NCBI RefSeq assembly: GCF_025362435.1
Contig: NZ_JANYGL010000102.1
Span: 1-33,958 of the forward strand
DNA length: 33,958 nt
From: Polymorphobacter sp.
GTDB taxonomy: Bacteria; Pseudomonadota; Alphaproteobacteria; Sphingomonadales; Sphingomonadaceae
Direction of reading: 5' to 3'
Position 1 is the first letter of the stretch. Every line of letters starts with the position of its first letter. The translations under genes were made by a program, and so were the position numbers. This document shows, piece after piece, positions 1 to 7,943 of this stretch. The notes under the pieces were generated by a model that saw nothing but the letters and a program-made list of their open reading frames with translations, ran no database searches and was not told the origin of the DNA.

Positions 1-25
1 GTCCCGGCCTTCGCCGGGATGACAA
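1..25. repeat. Half of a dispersed palindromic intergenic repeat
   Basis: The first 25 bases are identical to 16996-17020, the right arm of a complete inverted repeat lying after the toxin-antitoxin genes. The window edge cuts the element, so its other arm should lie just upstream. It sits immediately after the stop of the VOC gene on the minus strand. Such elements are common between genes in sphingomonads; the repeat identity is seen directly, any function is unknown. Confidence 0.75.
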
Positions 26-44
26 ATAACCGGACGACCCCGCT

Positions 45-455
45 TTATCGGGCGAACAGCTGCCCGATGTCCTTGAACGCCTTGAACTCGAGCGCGTTGC
101 CCGCCGGATCGAACAGGAACATCGTCGCCTGCTCGCCCGCCTGCCCGGCGAAGCGGATGTGCGGCTCGATCTCGAAGCGCTGCCCCGCCGCGACGAGGCG
201 GTCGCGCAGGCCCTCCCACTCGCTCCAGCCGAGAACCAGCCCGAAGTGCGGCACCGGCACCGCGTCGCCGTCGACCGCGTTTCGGTGGAGCGCCGCACCA
301 GGGGCGAGATGCGCGACGAGCTGGTGGCCGTGGAAGTCGAAGTCGACCCACGTTGCCGCCGACCGCCCCTCGCCGCAGCCGAGCGCATCGCCGTAGAACG
401 CGCGCGCGGCGGCGAGGTCGTCGACCGGGAAGGCGAGGTGGAAGCGCGGGGTCAT
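45..455 (-). CDS. VOC family (glyoxalase/bleomycin-resistance fold) protein
   Basis: This 136-residue protein has the length and pattern of a single vicinal-oxygen-chelate domain pair (two beta-alpha-beta-beta-beta modules). It opens with a typical '[22 protein letters not shown]' type start, here at residues 5-26, and ends with '[10 protein letters not shown]' at residues 116-125. His6, His70 and Glu123 occupy the positions of the usual metal ligands, so it could be a metal-dependent lyase or dioxygenase-like enzyme. The substrate cannot be told from sequence. Its ATG overlaps the stop of the upstream RcdA-like gene by four bases (ATGA), which suggests one transcript and coupled translation. 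VOC membership is secure; the reaction is not. Confidence 0.85.
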   Translation of the reverse strand: MTPRFHLAFPVDDLAAARAFYGDALGCGEGRSAATWVDFDFHGHQLVAHLAPGAALHRNAVDGDAVPVPHFGLVLGWSEWEGLRDRLVAAGQRFEIEPHIRFAGQAGEQATMFLFDPAGNALEFKAFKDIGQLFAR

Positions 456-781
456 TCGGCGAAGGTCCTCATATACAGGTCGCGGACGGCCGCGACGATG
501 ACGCGCCCGGGGCCGCCCATGCGCTCGGGGACGGGCGCGAAGTCACGCGGGCGCTCGGGCGGCGTGCCCCCCGCCTTGCGGACGATCAGCGCGCTGACGA
601 TCTCGAGCAACCGCGACGTCACCCGCAGCGACTCGGTCGCGACCGCGAGGCGGCTGGCGGGGCGCAGCCTGGCGCGCGCCGCGTCGCCATCGCCGCCGGG
701 GTCGAAATACGCGCGGGCCGCCGCCGCGAGCGTCATCGCCTCGGCATATAAAGTTTCCGCCGGCTCCATATTTTTGAGCAT
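452..781 (-). CDS. Short RcdA-like protein (DUF1465 family)
   Basis: This 109-residue protein carries the recognisable DUF1465/RcdA core: '[17 protein letters not shown]' at residues 11-27 and '[20 protein letters not shown]' at residues 42-61. In Caulobacter RcdA is an adaptor that helps ClpXP degrade CtrA, and it is about 160-170 residues long. This protein is shorter and has a charged, proline-rich tail. It may be a lineage-specific short form, a paralogue or a reduced adaptor. It is the first gene of a two-gene unit with the VOC protein (four-base overlap). Two in-frame ATGs lie at residues 1 and 5; the first is used here. Family match is from remembered consensus, and the cell-cycle role is inference. 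Confidence 0.65.
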   Translation of the reverse strand: MLKNMEPAETLYAEAMTLAAAARAYFDPGGDGDAARARLRPASRLAVATESLRVTSRLLEIVSALIVRKAGGTPPERPRDFAPVPERMGGPGRVIVAAVRDLYMRTFAE

Positions 782-799
782 GCCACGCTTTCACCGGCC

Positions 800-834
800 C
801 TTGAAGTCCCGCGGCCGCTCACCAGATTCCGGGT
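800..834 (+). promoter_or_regulatory. Possible heat-shock (RpoH) promoter for hsp20
   Basis: CTTGAAG at 800-806 matches the -35 element of alphaproteobacterial RpoH promoters. A weak -10-like stretch (ACCAGATT, 821-828) follows at suitable spacing. A start near 834 would put the 5' end exactly at the first hairpin of the predicted thermometer RNA. The -10 match is poor, so this is tentative. Confidence 0.35.
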
Positions 835-913
835 GTCGCCTCGCCAATCGGGGGGCGACGCTTCCCGGCCCATCGGGCGGGAGGATCATTGCTTTGCTGA
901 AAGGATGACCATG
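835..913 (+). promoter_or_regulatory. ROSE-like RNA thermometer upstream of hsp20
   Basis: The leader folds into three successive hairpins: 835-840 with 854-859, 868-871 with 875-878, and 887-907. The last closes with C887-G907, A888-U906, U889-A905, U890-G904, an opposed G891/G903, a bulged C892, then U893-895 with A900-902, around a four-base loop. This traps the AAAGG Shine-Dalgarno sequence and the upstream ATG at 905. The UUGCU motif opposite the ribosome site with an odd G-G pair is the hallmark of ROSE elements in front of alphaproteobacterial small heat-shock genes. The pairing is visible; temperature response is inferred from the known class. Confidence 0.65.
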
Positions 914-1396
914 CGTACCTTCGATATTTCGCCGCTGCTCCGCGCCTCGGTCGGCTTCGAGAACCTCAACCGGCTCGTCGACCTCGCCTCGCGCGGCGAT
1001 GCCAGCGACAACGGCTACCCCCCGTACAACATCGAGAAGACCGGCGACGGCAGCTACCGCGTCGCGATGGCGGTTGCAGGCTTCGCGCGCAACGAACTCG
1101 ACCTGACCGTCCAGGAGAACACCCTGATCGTCACCGGCAACGCGTCCGAGGAAGCCGCGTCGCCCGAGCGCCAGTATCTCCACCGCGGGATCGCCAAGCG
1201 CGCCTTCGAGCGCCGCTTTCAGCTGGCGGACACGATCAAGGTGACCAACGCCAGCTACGCCGACGGCCTGCTCAACATCGATCTCGTCCGCGAGATCCCC
1301 GAGCACAAGAAGCCGCGCAAGGTCGAGATCGGCGATGTCGCCGCGACCCAGCCGGCGATCGACGCCCAGGCCGAGCCGGCGAAGCTCGCCGCGTAA
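911..1396 (+). CDS. Hsp20 family small heat-shock protein (IbpA-like)
   Basis: This 161-residue chaperone begins 'MRTFDISPLLRASVGFENL', the usual IbpA-type N-terminus. It contains an alpha-crystallin domain at about residues 35-135, including 'YRVAMAVAGFARNELDLTV' and the late 'GLLNIDLVREIPE' strand that ends in the dimer-contact motif region. It would bind unfolding proteins in the cytosol and hold them for refolding by DnaK and ClpB. The start at 911 is chosen because AAAGG at 900-904 sits six bases before it; an ATG at 905 is too close. Expression is likely controlled by RpoH and the ROSE-like leader. It ends with a strong terminator at 1422. Confidence 0.93.
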   Translation: MRTFDISPLLRASVGFENLNRLVDLASRGDASDNGYPPYNIEKTGDGSYRVAMAVAGFARNELDLTVQENTLIVTGNASEEAASPERQYLHRGIAKRAFERRFQLADTIKVTNASYADGLLNIDLVREIPEHKKPRKVEIGDVAATQPAIDAQAEPAKLAA

Positions 1397-1421
1397 GCAG
1401 CGCGATCATGTGAAGACGACG

Positions 1422-1450
1422 AACGGGGCCGGGCGACCGGCCCCGTTTTC
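1422..1450 (+). terminator. Rho-independent terminator after hsp20
   Basis: Eleven bases (1422-1432) pair perfectly with 1437-1447 around a GCGA loop, followed by a short T run. It sits 25 bases after the hsp20 stop and a few bases before the stop of the convergent membrane-protein gene, so it may serve both. Confidence 0.85.
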
Positions 1451-1455
1451 GTTGC

Positions 1456-2145
1456 TCAGATCGGTGCGCCGGCAGTTCTGGCGAGCGCGGCGAACGTCGG
1501 CCCGGTCGCCCAGTCGGTCCCGATCTGGATCGCGATGAAGGCAGCGAGCATCGCCGGGAATGGCCCCGGCAGCCGGCTCCGGCGCAGGTCGAGCACGATC
1601 GCGACCACGAGGACGCCCTCGAGTGTCCAGAACGTCCACGGCAGGGCACCGGCGAGGCCATGGAGCGCCGGAATATGCTCGCCGTACAACCGTCCGAGCG
1701 CCGGCCCGAGCCCAATCAAAATCGTCGACCCCATCAGGCGCGCATGCACTCGCGGCTGCCGGCGATAGGCGAGGCCGACGCCGTACGTCGCGACGAACAG
1801 CAGCAGCAGCATGATGTCGAGGAAGACGAGGCTGAGCCGCAGGTCGCGCGGAAATGGCTCGACCCCGACCAGTTCGACCCAGACCATATAGCCGCTGGTC
1901 GCCAACAGGACCGCGAACAGGCCCAGCGACAGCCAGCCGAGCCGCTCGTGCAGGCGATGGTTGCGGCGGCCGATCAGCAGCGACTGGACGACGAGCAGGA
2001 CGACCCACAGCGTCGAGGCGATGCCGTGGAGGGTGTGCCAGACGTCATTGCTCGCCGGGTCGCCGTAGAAGGTCGGCCAGAAGCCGGCGATGATCGCCGC
2101 AAAGCCGGCAAGGAAGAAGATATACGCCGACCCGCTTCGTGCCAC
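1456..2145 (-). CDS. Polytopic inner-membrane protein, unknown function
   Basis: With a GTG start at 2145, preceded by AAGGGGGAG at good distance, the protein has 229 residues. There are about seven hydrophobic helices, near residues 8-24, 43-58, 69-88, 105-127, 138-152, 170-186 and 196-212. An upstream ATG at 2223 would add a charged, unconserved-looking tail and lacks a ribosome site, so the GTG is preferred. Histidines cluster at helix ends (WHTLHG near 36-41, RNHRLHERLGW near 61-71, VHARLMG near 133-139). This resembles membrane proteins with paired histidines of the cytochrome-b561/DUF2306 kind, but haem binding is not established. It is convergent with hsp20 and stands alone. Confidence 0.75.
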   Translation of the reverse strand: MARSGSAYIFFLAGFAAIIAGFWPTFYGDPASNDVWHTLHGIASTLWVVLLVVQSLLIGRRNHRLHERLGWLSLGLFAVLLATSGYMVWVELVGVEPFPRDLRLSLVFLDIMLLLLFVATYGVGLAYRRQPRVHARLMGSTILIGLGPALGRLYGEHIPALHGLAGALPWTFWTLEGVLVVAIVLDLRRSRLPGPFPAMLAAFIAIQIGTDWATGPTFAALARTAGAPI

Positions 2146-2274
2146 GTTGCGCTCCCCCTTCGCAGCAGGCGGGAGCGATGAACCCCGGCCATTTGGAATA
2201 ATGGCCTGGCGAACGCCCTTCACGCAAGCCGCGGCGGGGAGCGCGCACGCTCGATCGCCCGGACCTGAGCGGCG

Positions 2275-2472
2275 TCAGGCGATGATATCGGGGACTAGCC
2301 AGTCGTGGACCACGGCGATCTCGTCGCGCAGCCGCAGCTTGCGTTTTTTGAGCCGCGCCAGCTGGATCTGGTCGTGCCCCGCGAGCCCGCGCAAGGCGTC
2401 GATGGCGGCGTCGAGGTCGCGATGTTCCTGCGTGAGCGTATGGAGCCGCGCCTGGAGTTCGACCTCGTCCAC
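2275..2472 (-). CDS. YdcH/DUF465 family small helical protein
   Basis: This 65-residue protein has the DUF465 signature: an N-terminal helix 'EVELQARLHTLTQEHRDLD', then 'LARLKKRKLRLRDEI' at residues 38-52. The family forms a short antiparallel coiled coil; its biochemical role is unknown. It is encoded next to a second DUF465 gene on the opposite strand and to dksA, an arrangement seen in other sphingomonads as far as I recall. Family assignment is strong from the LKK(R/E)KLRLK(D/E) motif. Confidence 0.85.
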   Translation of the reverse strand: MDEVELQARLHTLTQEHRDLDAAIDALRGLAGHDQIQLARLKKRKLRLRDEIAVVHDWLVPDIIA

Positions 2473-2672
2473 TCGCTGTCCTTCCGCGCCTCGAGTCGTG
2501 CTGGCCGACCATAGCAGCTTGCCACGTCGCGGCCCCCGCTATCTACCGCTGGTAGGCGCACGCGGTCCGCCGTCAAGATCACGCGACCCGGCGCTAACCA
2601 TGAAAAACCATGCGACTTTTTCCCGGCTCCGTGATTGTCTCAGTTCCCCAACCGCCAGTCGAAGGGAACGAC

Positions 2673-2831
2673 ATGACCAATGTCCACCGCGCATCGCTGT
2701 CGACCAAGCATGCTTCACTCGAAGCCGAGCTCGCCCGGGAGGCGCACGCTCCTCACCCCGACACATTGCGGATGGCCAAGCTGAAAAAGGAAAAGCTGCG
2801 CCTGAAGGAGCAGTTATCCCAACCGGCGTAG
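2673..2831 (+). CDS. YdcH/DUF465 family small protein
   Basis: A 52-residue protein starting at ATG 2673, with GAAGGGA six bases upstream. An in-frame ATG at 2610 is rejected because the extra residues are unlike the family. Residues 34-47 (MAKLKKEKLRLKEQ) repeat the DUF465 motif of the protein at 2275-2472, to which it is divergently oriented, so the two look like paralogues. It ends in TAG at 2829-2831, directly abutting the stop of dksA on the other strand (GTAG|CTAC), so there is no room for a separate terminator between the two convergent genes. Confidence 0.8.
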   Translation: MTNVHRASLSTKHASLEAELAREAHAPHPDTLRMAKLKKEKLRLKEQLSQPA

Positions 2832-3281
2832 CTACTCGTCGCGGGTGACGCGCTCGGCGCGTTCGTGGCGCTCCTGAGCTTCGAGCGTCATCGTCGCGAT
2901 CGGGCGCGCCTCGAGCCGCTGGAGCGAGATCGGCTCACCGCTGACCTCGCACCAGCCATACTCGCCGGTGTCGATCCGGCGCAGCGCCGCCTCGATCTTG
3001 GAGATCAGCTTGCGTTGCCGGTCGCGGGTGCGGAGTTCGATCGACCAGTCGGTCTCGGTCGCGGCGCGGTCGGTGACGTCGGGCTCGCGCAGCGATTCGA
3101 CCTGGAGCGTGGCGAGCGTCTCGCGCGCCTCGGCGAGGATCGCCTCGCGCCAGTCGAGCAGCTTGCGCTGGAAATAGGCAAGCTGGCGCGGATTCATGAA
3201 CGCTTCGTCGGGTGACGGCACATAGCGTGTGTCAGGCGGCGACAAGGTAGCGGCGATCTGATCCGTCGGTGACCCTGGCAT
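2832..3281 (-). CDS. dksA: RNA polymerase-binding transcription factor DksA
   Basis: This 149-residue protein has the DksA layout: N-terminal 'PSPDEAFMNPRQLAYFQRKLL' (22-42), a coiled-coil with the DxxDxA tip (Asp69, Asp72, Ala74), and the C-terminal zinc-finger region 'GEYGWCEVSGEPISLQRLEARP' split across 106-127. The tip residues are those that reach into the secondary channel of RNA polymerase in E. coli DksA. Together with ppGpp the protein would reset transcription in the stringent response. Only one of four zinc cysteines remains (Cys111; Ser114 and the later pair are replaced), a form known from other alphaproteobacteria such as Rhodobacter. The longer start at 3281 fits the family; ATG at residue 29 would lose conserved residues. 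Confidence 0.92.
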   Translation of the reverse strand: MPGSPTDQIAATLSPPDTRYVPSPDEAFMNPRQLAYFQRKLLDWREAILAEARETLATLQVESLREPDVTDRAATETDWSIELRTRDRQRKLISKIEAALRRIDTGEYGWCEVSGEPISLQRLEARPIATMTLEAQERHERAERVTRDE

Positions 3282-3376
3282 CGACCTTAGACTCCCGCCT
3301 GGAACGCATTACGCTATTCGAAACCGCCCCGACGCGGCCTGTAGCGAGGATCATCCGGCGGAACAAGGGGTTGAGA

Positions 3377-4282
3377 TTACCCCGCGTCAACCATTGGCCG
3401 GCGGTAGCCGGTCGGTTCGATCCGCGCGGCAACCTCTGCGAGCGGCTCGACGACGGTCGCCATCCAATAGGCATTGGCGTGAACCAGCGTCAGCGGATCG
3501 GCGAGGATGCCGACATGCCCCGGAAACACCGCGAGGTCGCCCCGCCGGCGGGAGGCGGGTTCGACCGCGGGAAAGGCATCGCGCTGCTGGTCCGAATCAC
3601 GAGGGCAAGCGGTCCCGCTGGCGGCAAGCACCGCCTGCGTCAGCCCCGAACAGTCGATGCCGTCGCGGGTGCGGCCGCCCCAGACATACGGCGTGCCGAC
3701 GAAGCCGAGGGCGATCTTCACTGCGTCATCGCTGCCACCCGCCTTGTTGCCCTCCGGCAATGCCCGGACATGGCGGCGATGGACGAAGCCGCCCGCCGCC
3801 GCGACGAAATCATCGCCGGCCGACGCCGCGGCAAGCTGGGCGTTGAGCGGGAGTGCGCCGAGGACGCGGGTCTTGATGTCGGGACGGGTGAAGATCGCGG
3901 CGGTCGGGGCGACGACGCGGTGGGTCGGCGTACCGGTGCCCGACCTGAGCGCGGTTGCCCGGACCCAGCCGACATAGGCATCGTGCCCGCACTGCCCCCA
4001 GACCCAGCCGTGCGCCACGTCGAAGGCGGTAAACTGCTCGCCGAACAGCAACGCGCTGACGGCGACGGCGGTGTCGTCGGGGGCGGTCCGCAGCATCGCC
4101 GACGCGACCACGCCGTGCATCACGACGCCCTCGGCAAACCGGGGCGCGGTGACGATTCCGGCAAGGCCGATATCGGCGAGGTCGGGCCGCAGGGCGTTGA
4201 TGCGCGGGTCGAGCCGCCGCGACGGCCCCGCCAGATGCGCCTGCCTAATGCGAGGTCCGCCGTCCGTTGCGCTTGTTGTCAT
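3377..4282 (-). CDS. NlpC/P60 family (C40) cell-wall peptidase
   Basis: With a start at 4282 (GGAGGGG just upstream) the protein has 301 residues. The N-terminal half (about 40-175) looks like one or two bacterial SH3 domains with the typical 'GWVWGQCGHDAYVGWV' turn. The C-terminal half is an NlpC/P60 domain, with catalytic Cys211 in 'GIDCSGL', His256 in 'GHVGI' and His268 as the third residue. Such enzymes cut gamma-D-glutamyl bonds in peptidoglycan stem peptides. No signal peptide is visible, so it may recycle muropeptides in the cytosol, as cytosolic C40 enzymes do. It overlaps the marR gene by 38 bases and follows the aminopeptidase, consistent with one transcript dedicated to peptide turnover. 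Confidence 0.88.
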   Translation of the reverse strand: MTTSATDGGPRIRQAHLAGPSRRLDPRINALRPDLADIGLAGIVTAPRFAEGVVMHGVVASAMLRTAPDDTAVAVSALLFGEQFTAFDVAHGWVWGQCGHDAYVGWVRATALRSGTGTPTHRVVAPTAAIFTRPDIKTRVLGALPLNAQLAAASAGDDFVAAAGGFVHRRHVRALPEGNKAGGSDDAVKIALGFVGTPYVWGGRTRDGIDCSGLTQAVLAASGTACPRDSDQQRDAFPAVEPASRRRGDLAVFPGHVGILADPLTLVHANAYWMATVVEPLAEVAARIEPTGYRRPMVDAG

Positions 4283-4628
4283 GCCCCTCCGTCCGCTCGA
4301 TGAGTTCGGCGAACTCCTCGAGGAAGGCAAGGCCTGTCGGCGTCTGCTCGACGAAAATGTTGCGCAGGTCGCTGTCGTCCTTCTGCCGGCGCAGATAGCC
4401 GAGCGCACCCAATGTGTTGAGCGCCCGCGTCACGACCGGTTTGGAAACATGAAGGCGCGCCGCGAGCCCGCGGACGGTGTGCGGCCCGGGGAGCAGGTAG
4501 ACGACCATCAGCAGGGCCATCTGACGGTTGGTTAAATCGGGCCGCGCCGACTGGACATAGTCGATCAACGTTCCCATCCAGGCGGCGAGTGGTTCCCCAG
4601 TCATCTCTTGGTCGGCGGCAGCACTCAT
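4245..4628 (-). CDS. MarR-family winged-helix regulator
   Basis: This 127-residue protein has a winged helix-turn-helix at about residues 32-95: 'LTNRQMALLMVVYL', then 'TVRGLAARLHVSKPVVTRAL' as recognition helices, and 'LGYLRRQKDDSDLRNIFVEQT' as the wing. The closing helix is dimerisation-like. It probably represses or senses a ligand for neighbouring genes. It lies between the M17 aminopeptidase and the C40 peptidase, whose start codon is inside its 3' end. The C-terminal tail is short. Target genes are not known; control of its own cluster is a guess. Confidence 0.85.
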   Translation of the reverse strand: MSAAADQEMTGEPLAAWMGTLIDYVQSARPDLTNRQMALLMVVYLLPGPHTVRGLAARLHVSKPVVTRALNTLGALGYLRRQKDDSDLRNIFVEQTPTGLAFLEEFAELIERTEGHDNKRNGRRTSH

Positions 4629-4732
4629 CGGGCAATCCTCGCACTTGGCGCACCGTCTCCGGCGCGGGCGTCAACATCCTTAACTGCTTGAGGTGGGTAG
4701 TTGTTTCCTCGCTGATATGATTTCTTTAATGA

Positions 4733-6130
4733 TCAGTACGAAGGTGTACCAAAATCGTCAATGGCGAAACGAGTAAGGATCATCGACCACATCGCGCGGA
4801 GCCCGGTGGCCGCCCCGCCCTTGGGCCGGCCGGGCTTCGCCGCCGGGTTCCACGCGAACAAATCAATGTGCGCCCACGATGTCGCGGGCGAGACGAAGCG
4901 GTCGAGGAACAGCGCCGCGGTGATGCAGCCGGCGAACCCGCCCTCGCCCGAATTGTCGATGTCGGCGATGCCCGATTTGAGCATGTCGGCATAGGGCGCC
5001 CACAGCGGCATCCGCCACAGCTGGTCGTACGCCGCGACGCCGCCCGCAAGGAGCGCTGCTGCGAGCGCGTCGTCGTGGGTAAACAGTGCCGGCAGGTCGG
5101 GGCCGAGCGCGACCCGCGCCGCGCCGGTCAGCGTCGCCATGTCGAGCAGCAGGGCGGGCTCATCCTCCTGCGCCAGCGCCAGCGCGTCGGCGAGGATCAG
5201 CCGTCCCTCGGCGTCGGTATTGCCGATTTCGACGGTGATCCCGGCGCGCGTCATCAGCACGTCGCCGGGGCGAAAGGCGTTGCCCGAGATCGCGTTCTCG
5301 ACCGCTGGGACAATCAGCCGCAGCCGGACGGGCAGGTTTGCGCCCATCACCAGCCGGGCAAGCGCCAGCGCGTGCGCCGCCCCGCCCATGTCCTTCTTCA
5401 TCAGCCGCATGCCGCTCGCCGGCTTGATGTCGAGCCCGCCCGAATCGAAGGTCACCCCCTTGCCGACCAGCGTCAGCCGGGGATGCGCCGGGTCGCCCCA
5501 CGTCAGGTCGACCAGCCGCGGCCCGACCGCAGCCGCGCGCCCGACGGCGTGGACCGCGGGGAAGTCCGTCCGCAGCGCATCGCCGTCGATGACCGTCGTG
5601 ATCGCACCGAAGCGGTCGCCCTCGGCTTTAATCGCGTCGGCGAGCGCTTGCGGGTCCATGTCACCCGCCGGGGTATCGACGAGGTCGCGGACAAGCGCGG
5701 TCGCTTCGGCGAGACGGACGATCGCGTCGATGCCTGAGGCGTCGGAGGTCAGCAGGATCTTTGGCGCTGCAGCCTTTGCCGCGCGGTAGCGGTCGAAGCG
5801 ATGCTGCGCCATCAGCCAGCCGAACGCCGCCGGACCCGGTGCCGCGTCGAGCCGATAGGTCCCCGCCGGCAGTTTCTCCGCCGCCGCCGCGAGCGCCCAT
5901 GGATCGAGCCGGTCGGACACGCCGACGAGGACCGACCAGTCGCCCGCCGCGTCGCCGCCGACGATCACGACCTCCCCCGCACCGCCGACGAAGCCCGCCG
6001 CGTCGACCGCGACCCGCGCCCGGTCGTCCGCCGCCGCCAGCCACGCCGGCATCCCCGCCGAATCGAGGAGGGTGATCGTCCGCGCCGGCTGCCCCGAATC
6101 GGCGACGAGCAATGCCGCGAAGTCGGTCAT
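4733..6130 (-). CDS. M17 leucyl aminopeptidase family protein
   Basis: A 465-residue protein from ATG 6130. An earlier ATG at 6205 would add unconserved residues. The C-terminal catalytic domain holds every M17 residue expected from E. coli PepA: Lys224, Asp229, Lys236, Asp247, then the signature 'NTDAEGRL' at 304-311 with Asp306, Glu308 and Arg310. It would be a cytosolic hexameric two-metal enzyme removing N-terminal residues from peptides. The N-terminal domain is shorter and more divergent than PepA, as in the 'leucyl aminopeptidase family' of alphaproteobacteria. With the C40 peptidase downstream it suggests a pathway for degrading wall-derived or other peptides. Confidence 0.93.
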   Translation of the reverse strand: MTDFAALLVADSGQPARTITLLDSAGMPAWLAAADDRARVAVDAAGFVGGAGEVVIVGGDAAGDWSVLVGVSDRLDPWALAAAAEKLPAGTYRLDAAPGPAAFGWLMAQHRFDRYRAAKAAAPKILLTSDASGIDAIVRLAEATALVRDLVDTPAGDMDPQALADAIKAEGDRFGAITTVIDGDALRTDFPAVHAVGRAAAVGPRLVDLTWGDPAHPRLTLVGKGVTFDSGGLDIKPASGMRLMKKDMGGAAHALALARLVMGANLPVRLRLIVPAVENAISGNAFRPGDVLMTRAGITVEIGNTDAEGRLILADALALAQEDEPALLLDMATLTGAARVALGPDLPALFTHDDALAAALLAGGVAAYDQLWRMPLWAPYADMLKSGIADIDNSGEGGFAGCITAALFLDRFVSPATSWAHIDLFAWNPAAKPGRPKGGAATGLRAMWSMILTRFAIDDFGTPSY

Positions 6131-6309
6131 CGGATCACGCCGCGATCGCAGCCGGAAATCGTGAGAACAAGGTAAATCATGGGGACACGCTAACCCGCGG
6201 CGCACCTGCGGGAACAGCGAAATTTCGCGGTTGCACAGGCCGATGCGCCCGTCATCCGCCTTTTGCCCGCGAAGCCGATCGGCTATAGTGTCGCAGGTGT
6301 GGGGGTGCG

Positions 6310-6960
6310 ATGGTTTCGTCGACCGATCAGCGCTGGCAGAACCGAATGGCGCCGCTGATGGCAGGCGCGGTCGTCGTCACCGCCGTGTTCTTCGCCGTCG
6401 TCATGCTCGTCCGCTTCTCGTCGATCGAGGCAACGCTCCAGGAACCACCGCCGGCCCAGCTCGCGGTGCCGTGGACGCGGCAGGGAATCGAGCCGACGAC
6501 ATGGCGCGACCAGCAGCAGCTCGCCAGCACCGAGGCGAATTTCGGGCTCGAACGCGAGCTGATCTCGCGCCGTTACCGCGTCGCCAGCGCGATCATGTCG
6601 CTGCGGCTATGGACCCGGCTGATGGGCTTCCTGACGGGCATGATCCTTGCGATGGTCGGCGCGGCGTTCGTCCTCGGCAAGCTCGACGCGCCTGAAAGCG
6701 AGATCGCCGGCGCGGCGAGCGGGGCGACGCTGAGCGTTAAGAGCGCGTCGCCCGGAATCGTAATGGCCATCCTCGGCACCGTCCTGATCGGCATCTCGCT
6801 GGTCATGCCGGTGACCGCCGACGTCCACGACGCCGCGGTCTATTTCGGGCGGGTCGACGCCGCCGCAGCCGACGACGCAGCACCGACCGAAGCCGCCGAT
6901 CCGGCGCATCTTCCCGACATCAAGCTCCGTCCCGCCGCCGATCAGGGAGTGCCGCGATGA
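6310..6960 (+). CDS. Three-helix membrane protein of unknown function
   Basis: The 216-residue protein has hydrophobic helices near residues 16-34, 104-122 and 148-168, and a hydrophilic segment of about 65 residues between the first two. That segment includes a run of charged residues (80-90) that could form an amphipathic helix. The C-terminal 45 residues are alanine/aspartate-rich and lack membrane segments. I do not recognise the family. Its stop overlaps the start of the following secreted protein by four bases (ATGA, 6957-6960), so the two are translated together and probably act in the same envelope process. Confidence 0.75.
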   Translation: MVSSTDQRWQNRMAPLMAGAVVVTAVFFAVVMLVRFSSIEATLQEPPPAQLAVPWTRQGIEPTTWRDQQQLASTEANFGLERELISRRYRVASAIMSLRLWTRLMGFLTGMILAMVGAAFVLGKLDAPESEIAGAASGATLSVKSASPGIVMAILGTVLIGISLVMPVTADVHDAAVYFGRVDAAAADDAAPTEAADPAHLPDIKLRPAADQGVPR

Positions 6961-7943
6961 ACCGCCCGCTGCTCGTCACTGCGCTGCTAACCGCCACGCT
7001 CATCGCTCCAACGATCGCCGCCGCGACGCCAGCGCAGGATCTCGGCCGGGCCTATACCCAGTTCGACAATCACCAGTGGCGCGCGGCGCTGGCCCTCGCC
7101 AATGCCTATCTCGCCGCCAACGGGCGTAACTATAGCGCCGAGCTGATCGTCGCGGGGTCGTCGTGCAAGCTCCACCCGCACCTCAAGAGCAACGCCGCGC
7201 CGTTCCAGCAGCTCCGCGCGGATTATTCGCTGCCGCCGCAGCAGGAGCGCGCCGTCCGCGACTGGATCGACATCTGCACGAGCCCGCCGCCGCAGCCGCA
7301 ACCCCAGGAGGCGGGGGTCAGCGTCAGCGGCCTGACCGCGGAGCCGAATACCCGGGTGGCCGACCCCAACTCGGCCGCGCCGCCGCTGCGCCACCCGCCG
7401 CAGAAGCCGCAAGTCGTCGCGCATCCCGCCGTCACTGCGGGGCCGGCGACTAGCAACCCAGCCGCCTGCCGGGCGCTCGAGCAGGTGAGGCAGAATCCGT
7501 CCGGCCGCGCCGCGACGATTGCGGCGCTGACGACCGTGTGTAACCGGGAATTGCAGCCGGTCGCGCCGGTCGCCGTCCCGGTGCCGCCGCCGGACGCGGC
7601 CCTCCCGCCGGAGGTCGAGGCGGCGAACGCGGAGCGGCGGCGGCGCTACCTCGCGGCGGCCTGCCGCGAGCCGTACGTCTGGCGCGGCGCGTTCGGCGGC
7701 GACCGCGTCTGCGTCGAGCCGCAGGTGCGCGACGACGCCGCCGCCGACAACGCCCGTGCCGCCGAACGCCGCGACCCGACCGGCCCGTACGGCCCGATGA
7801 CGTGCATCAACGGCTATGTCTGGCGCGCGGCGCGCGAGGGCGACACGGTCTGCGTCGTGCCGCAGCGCCGCGACCAGGCGGCCGCCGACAACGCTGCCGC
7901 CGCGTCGCGCCGGGCCGTCGCCGGCGTCCCGGTGTCAGGCTAG
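6957..7943 (+). CDS. Exported protein with two GYVWR-type cysteine repeats
   Basis: Residues 1-23 form a Sec signal peptide ending 'TIAAA'. Residues 25-105 may be TPR-like helices ('[28 protein letters not shown]' region). A proline-rich linker (108-220) follows. The C-terminus has two tandem copies of a motif of about 36 residues: Cys236-Arg271 ([20 protein letters not shown]...AAADN) and Cys283-Arg318 ([20 protein letters not shown]...AAADN), each with one cysteine pair likely disulphide-bonded. This short repeat occurs at the ends of many secreted bacterial proteins of unknown role. Translation is coupled to the upstream membrane protein. It is convergent with rimO, and the two stop codons overlap within CTAG. 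Confidence 0.78.
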   Translation: MNRPLLVTALLTATLIAPTIAAATPAQDLGRAYTQFDNHQWRAALALANAYLAANGRNYSAELIVAGSSCKLHPHLKSNAAPFQQLRADYSLPPQQERAVRDWIDICTSPPPQPQPQEAGVSVSGLTAEPNTRVADPNSAAPPLRHPPQKPQVVAHPAVTAGPATSNPAACRALEQVRQNPSGRAATIAALTTVCNRELQPVAPVAVPVPPPDAALPPEVEAANAERRRRYLAAACREPYVWRGAFGGDRVCVEPQVRDDAAADNARAAERRDPTGPYGPMTCINGYVWRAAREGDTVCVVPQRRDQAAADNAAAASRRAVAGVPVSG

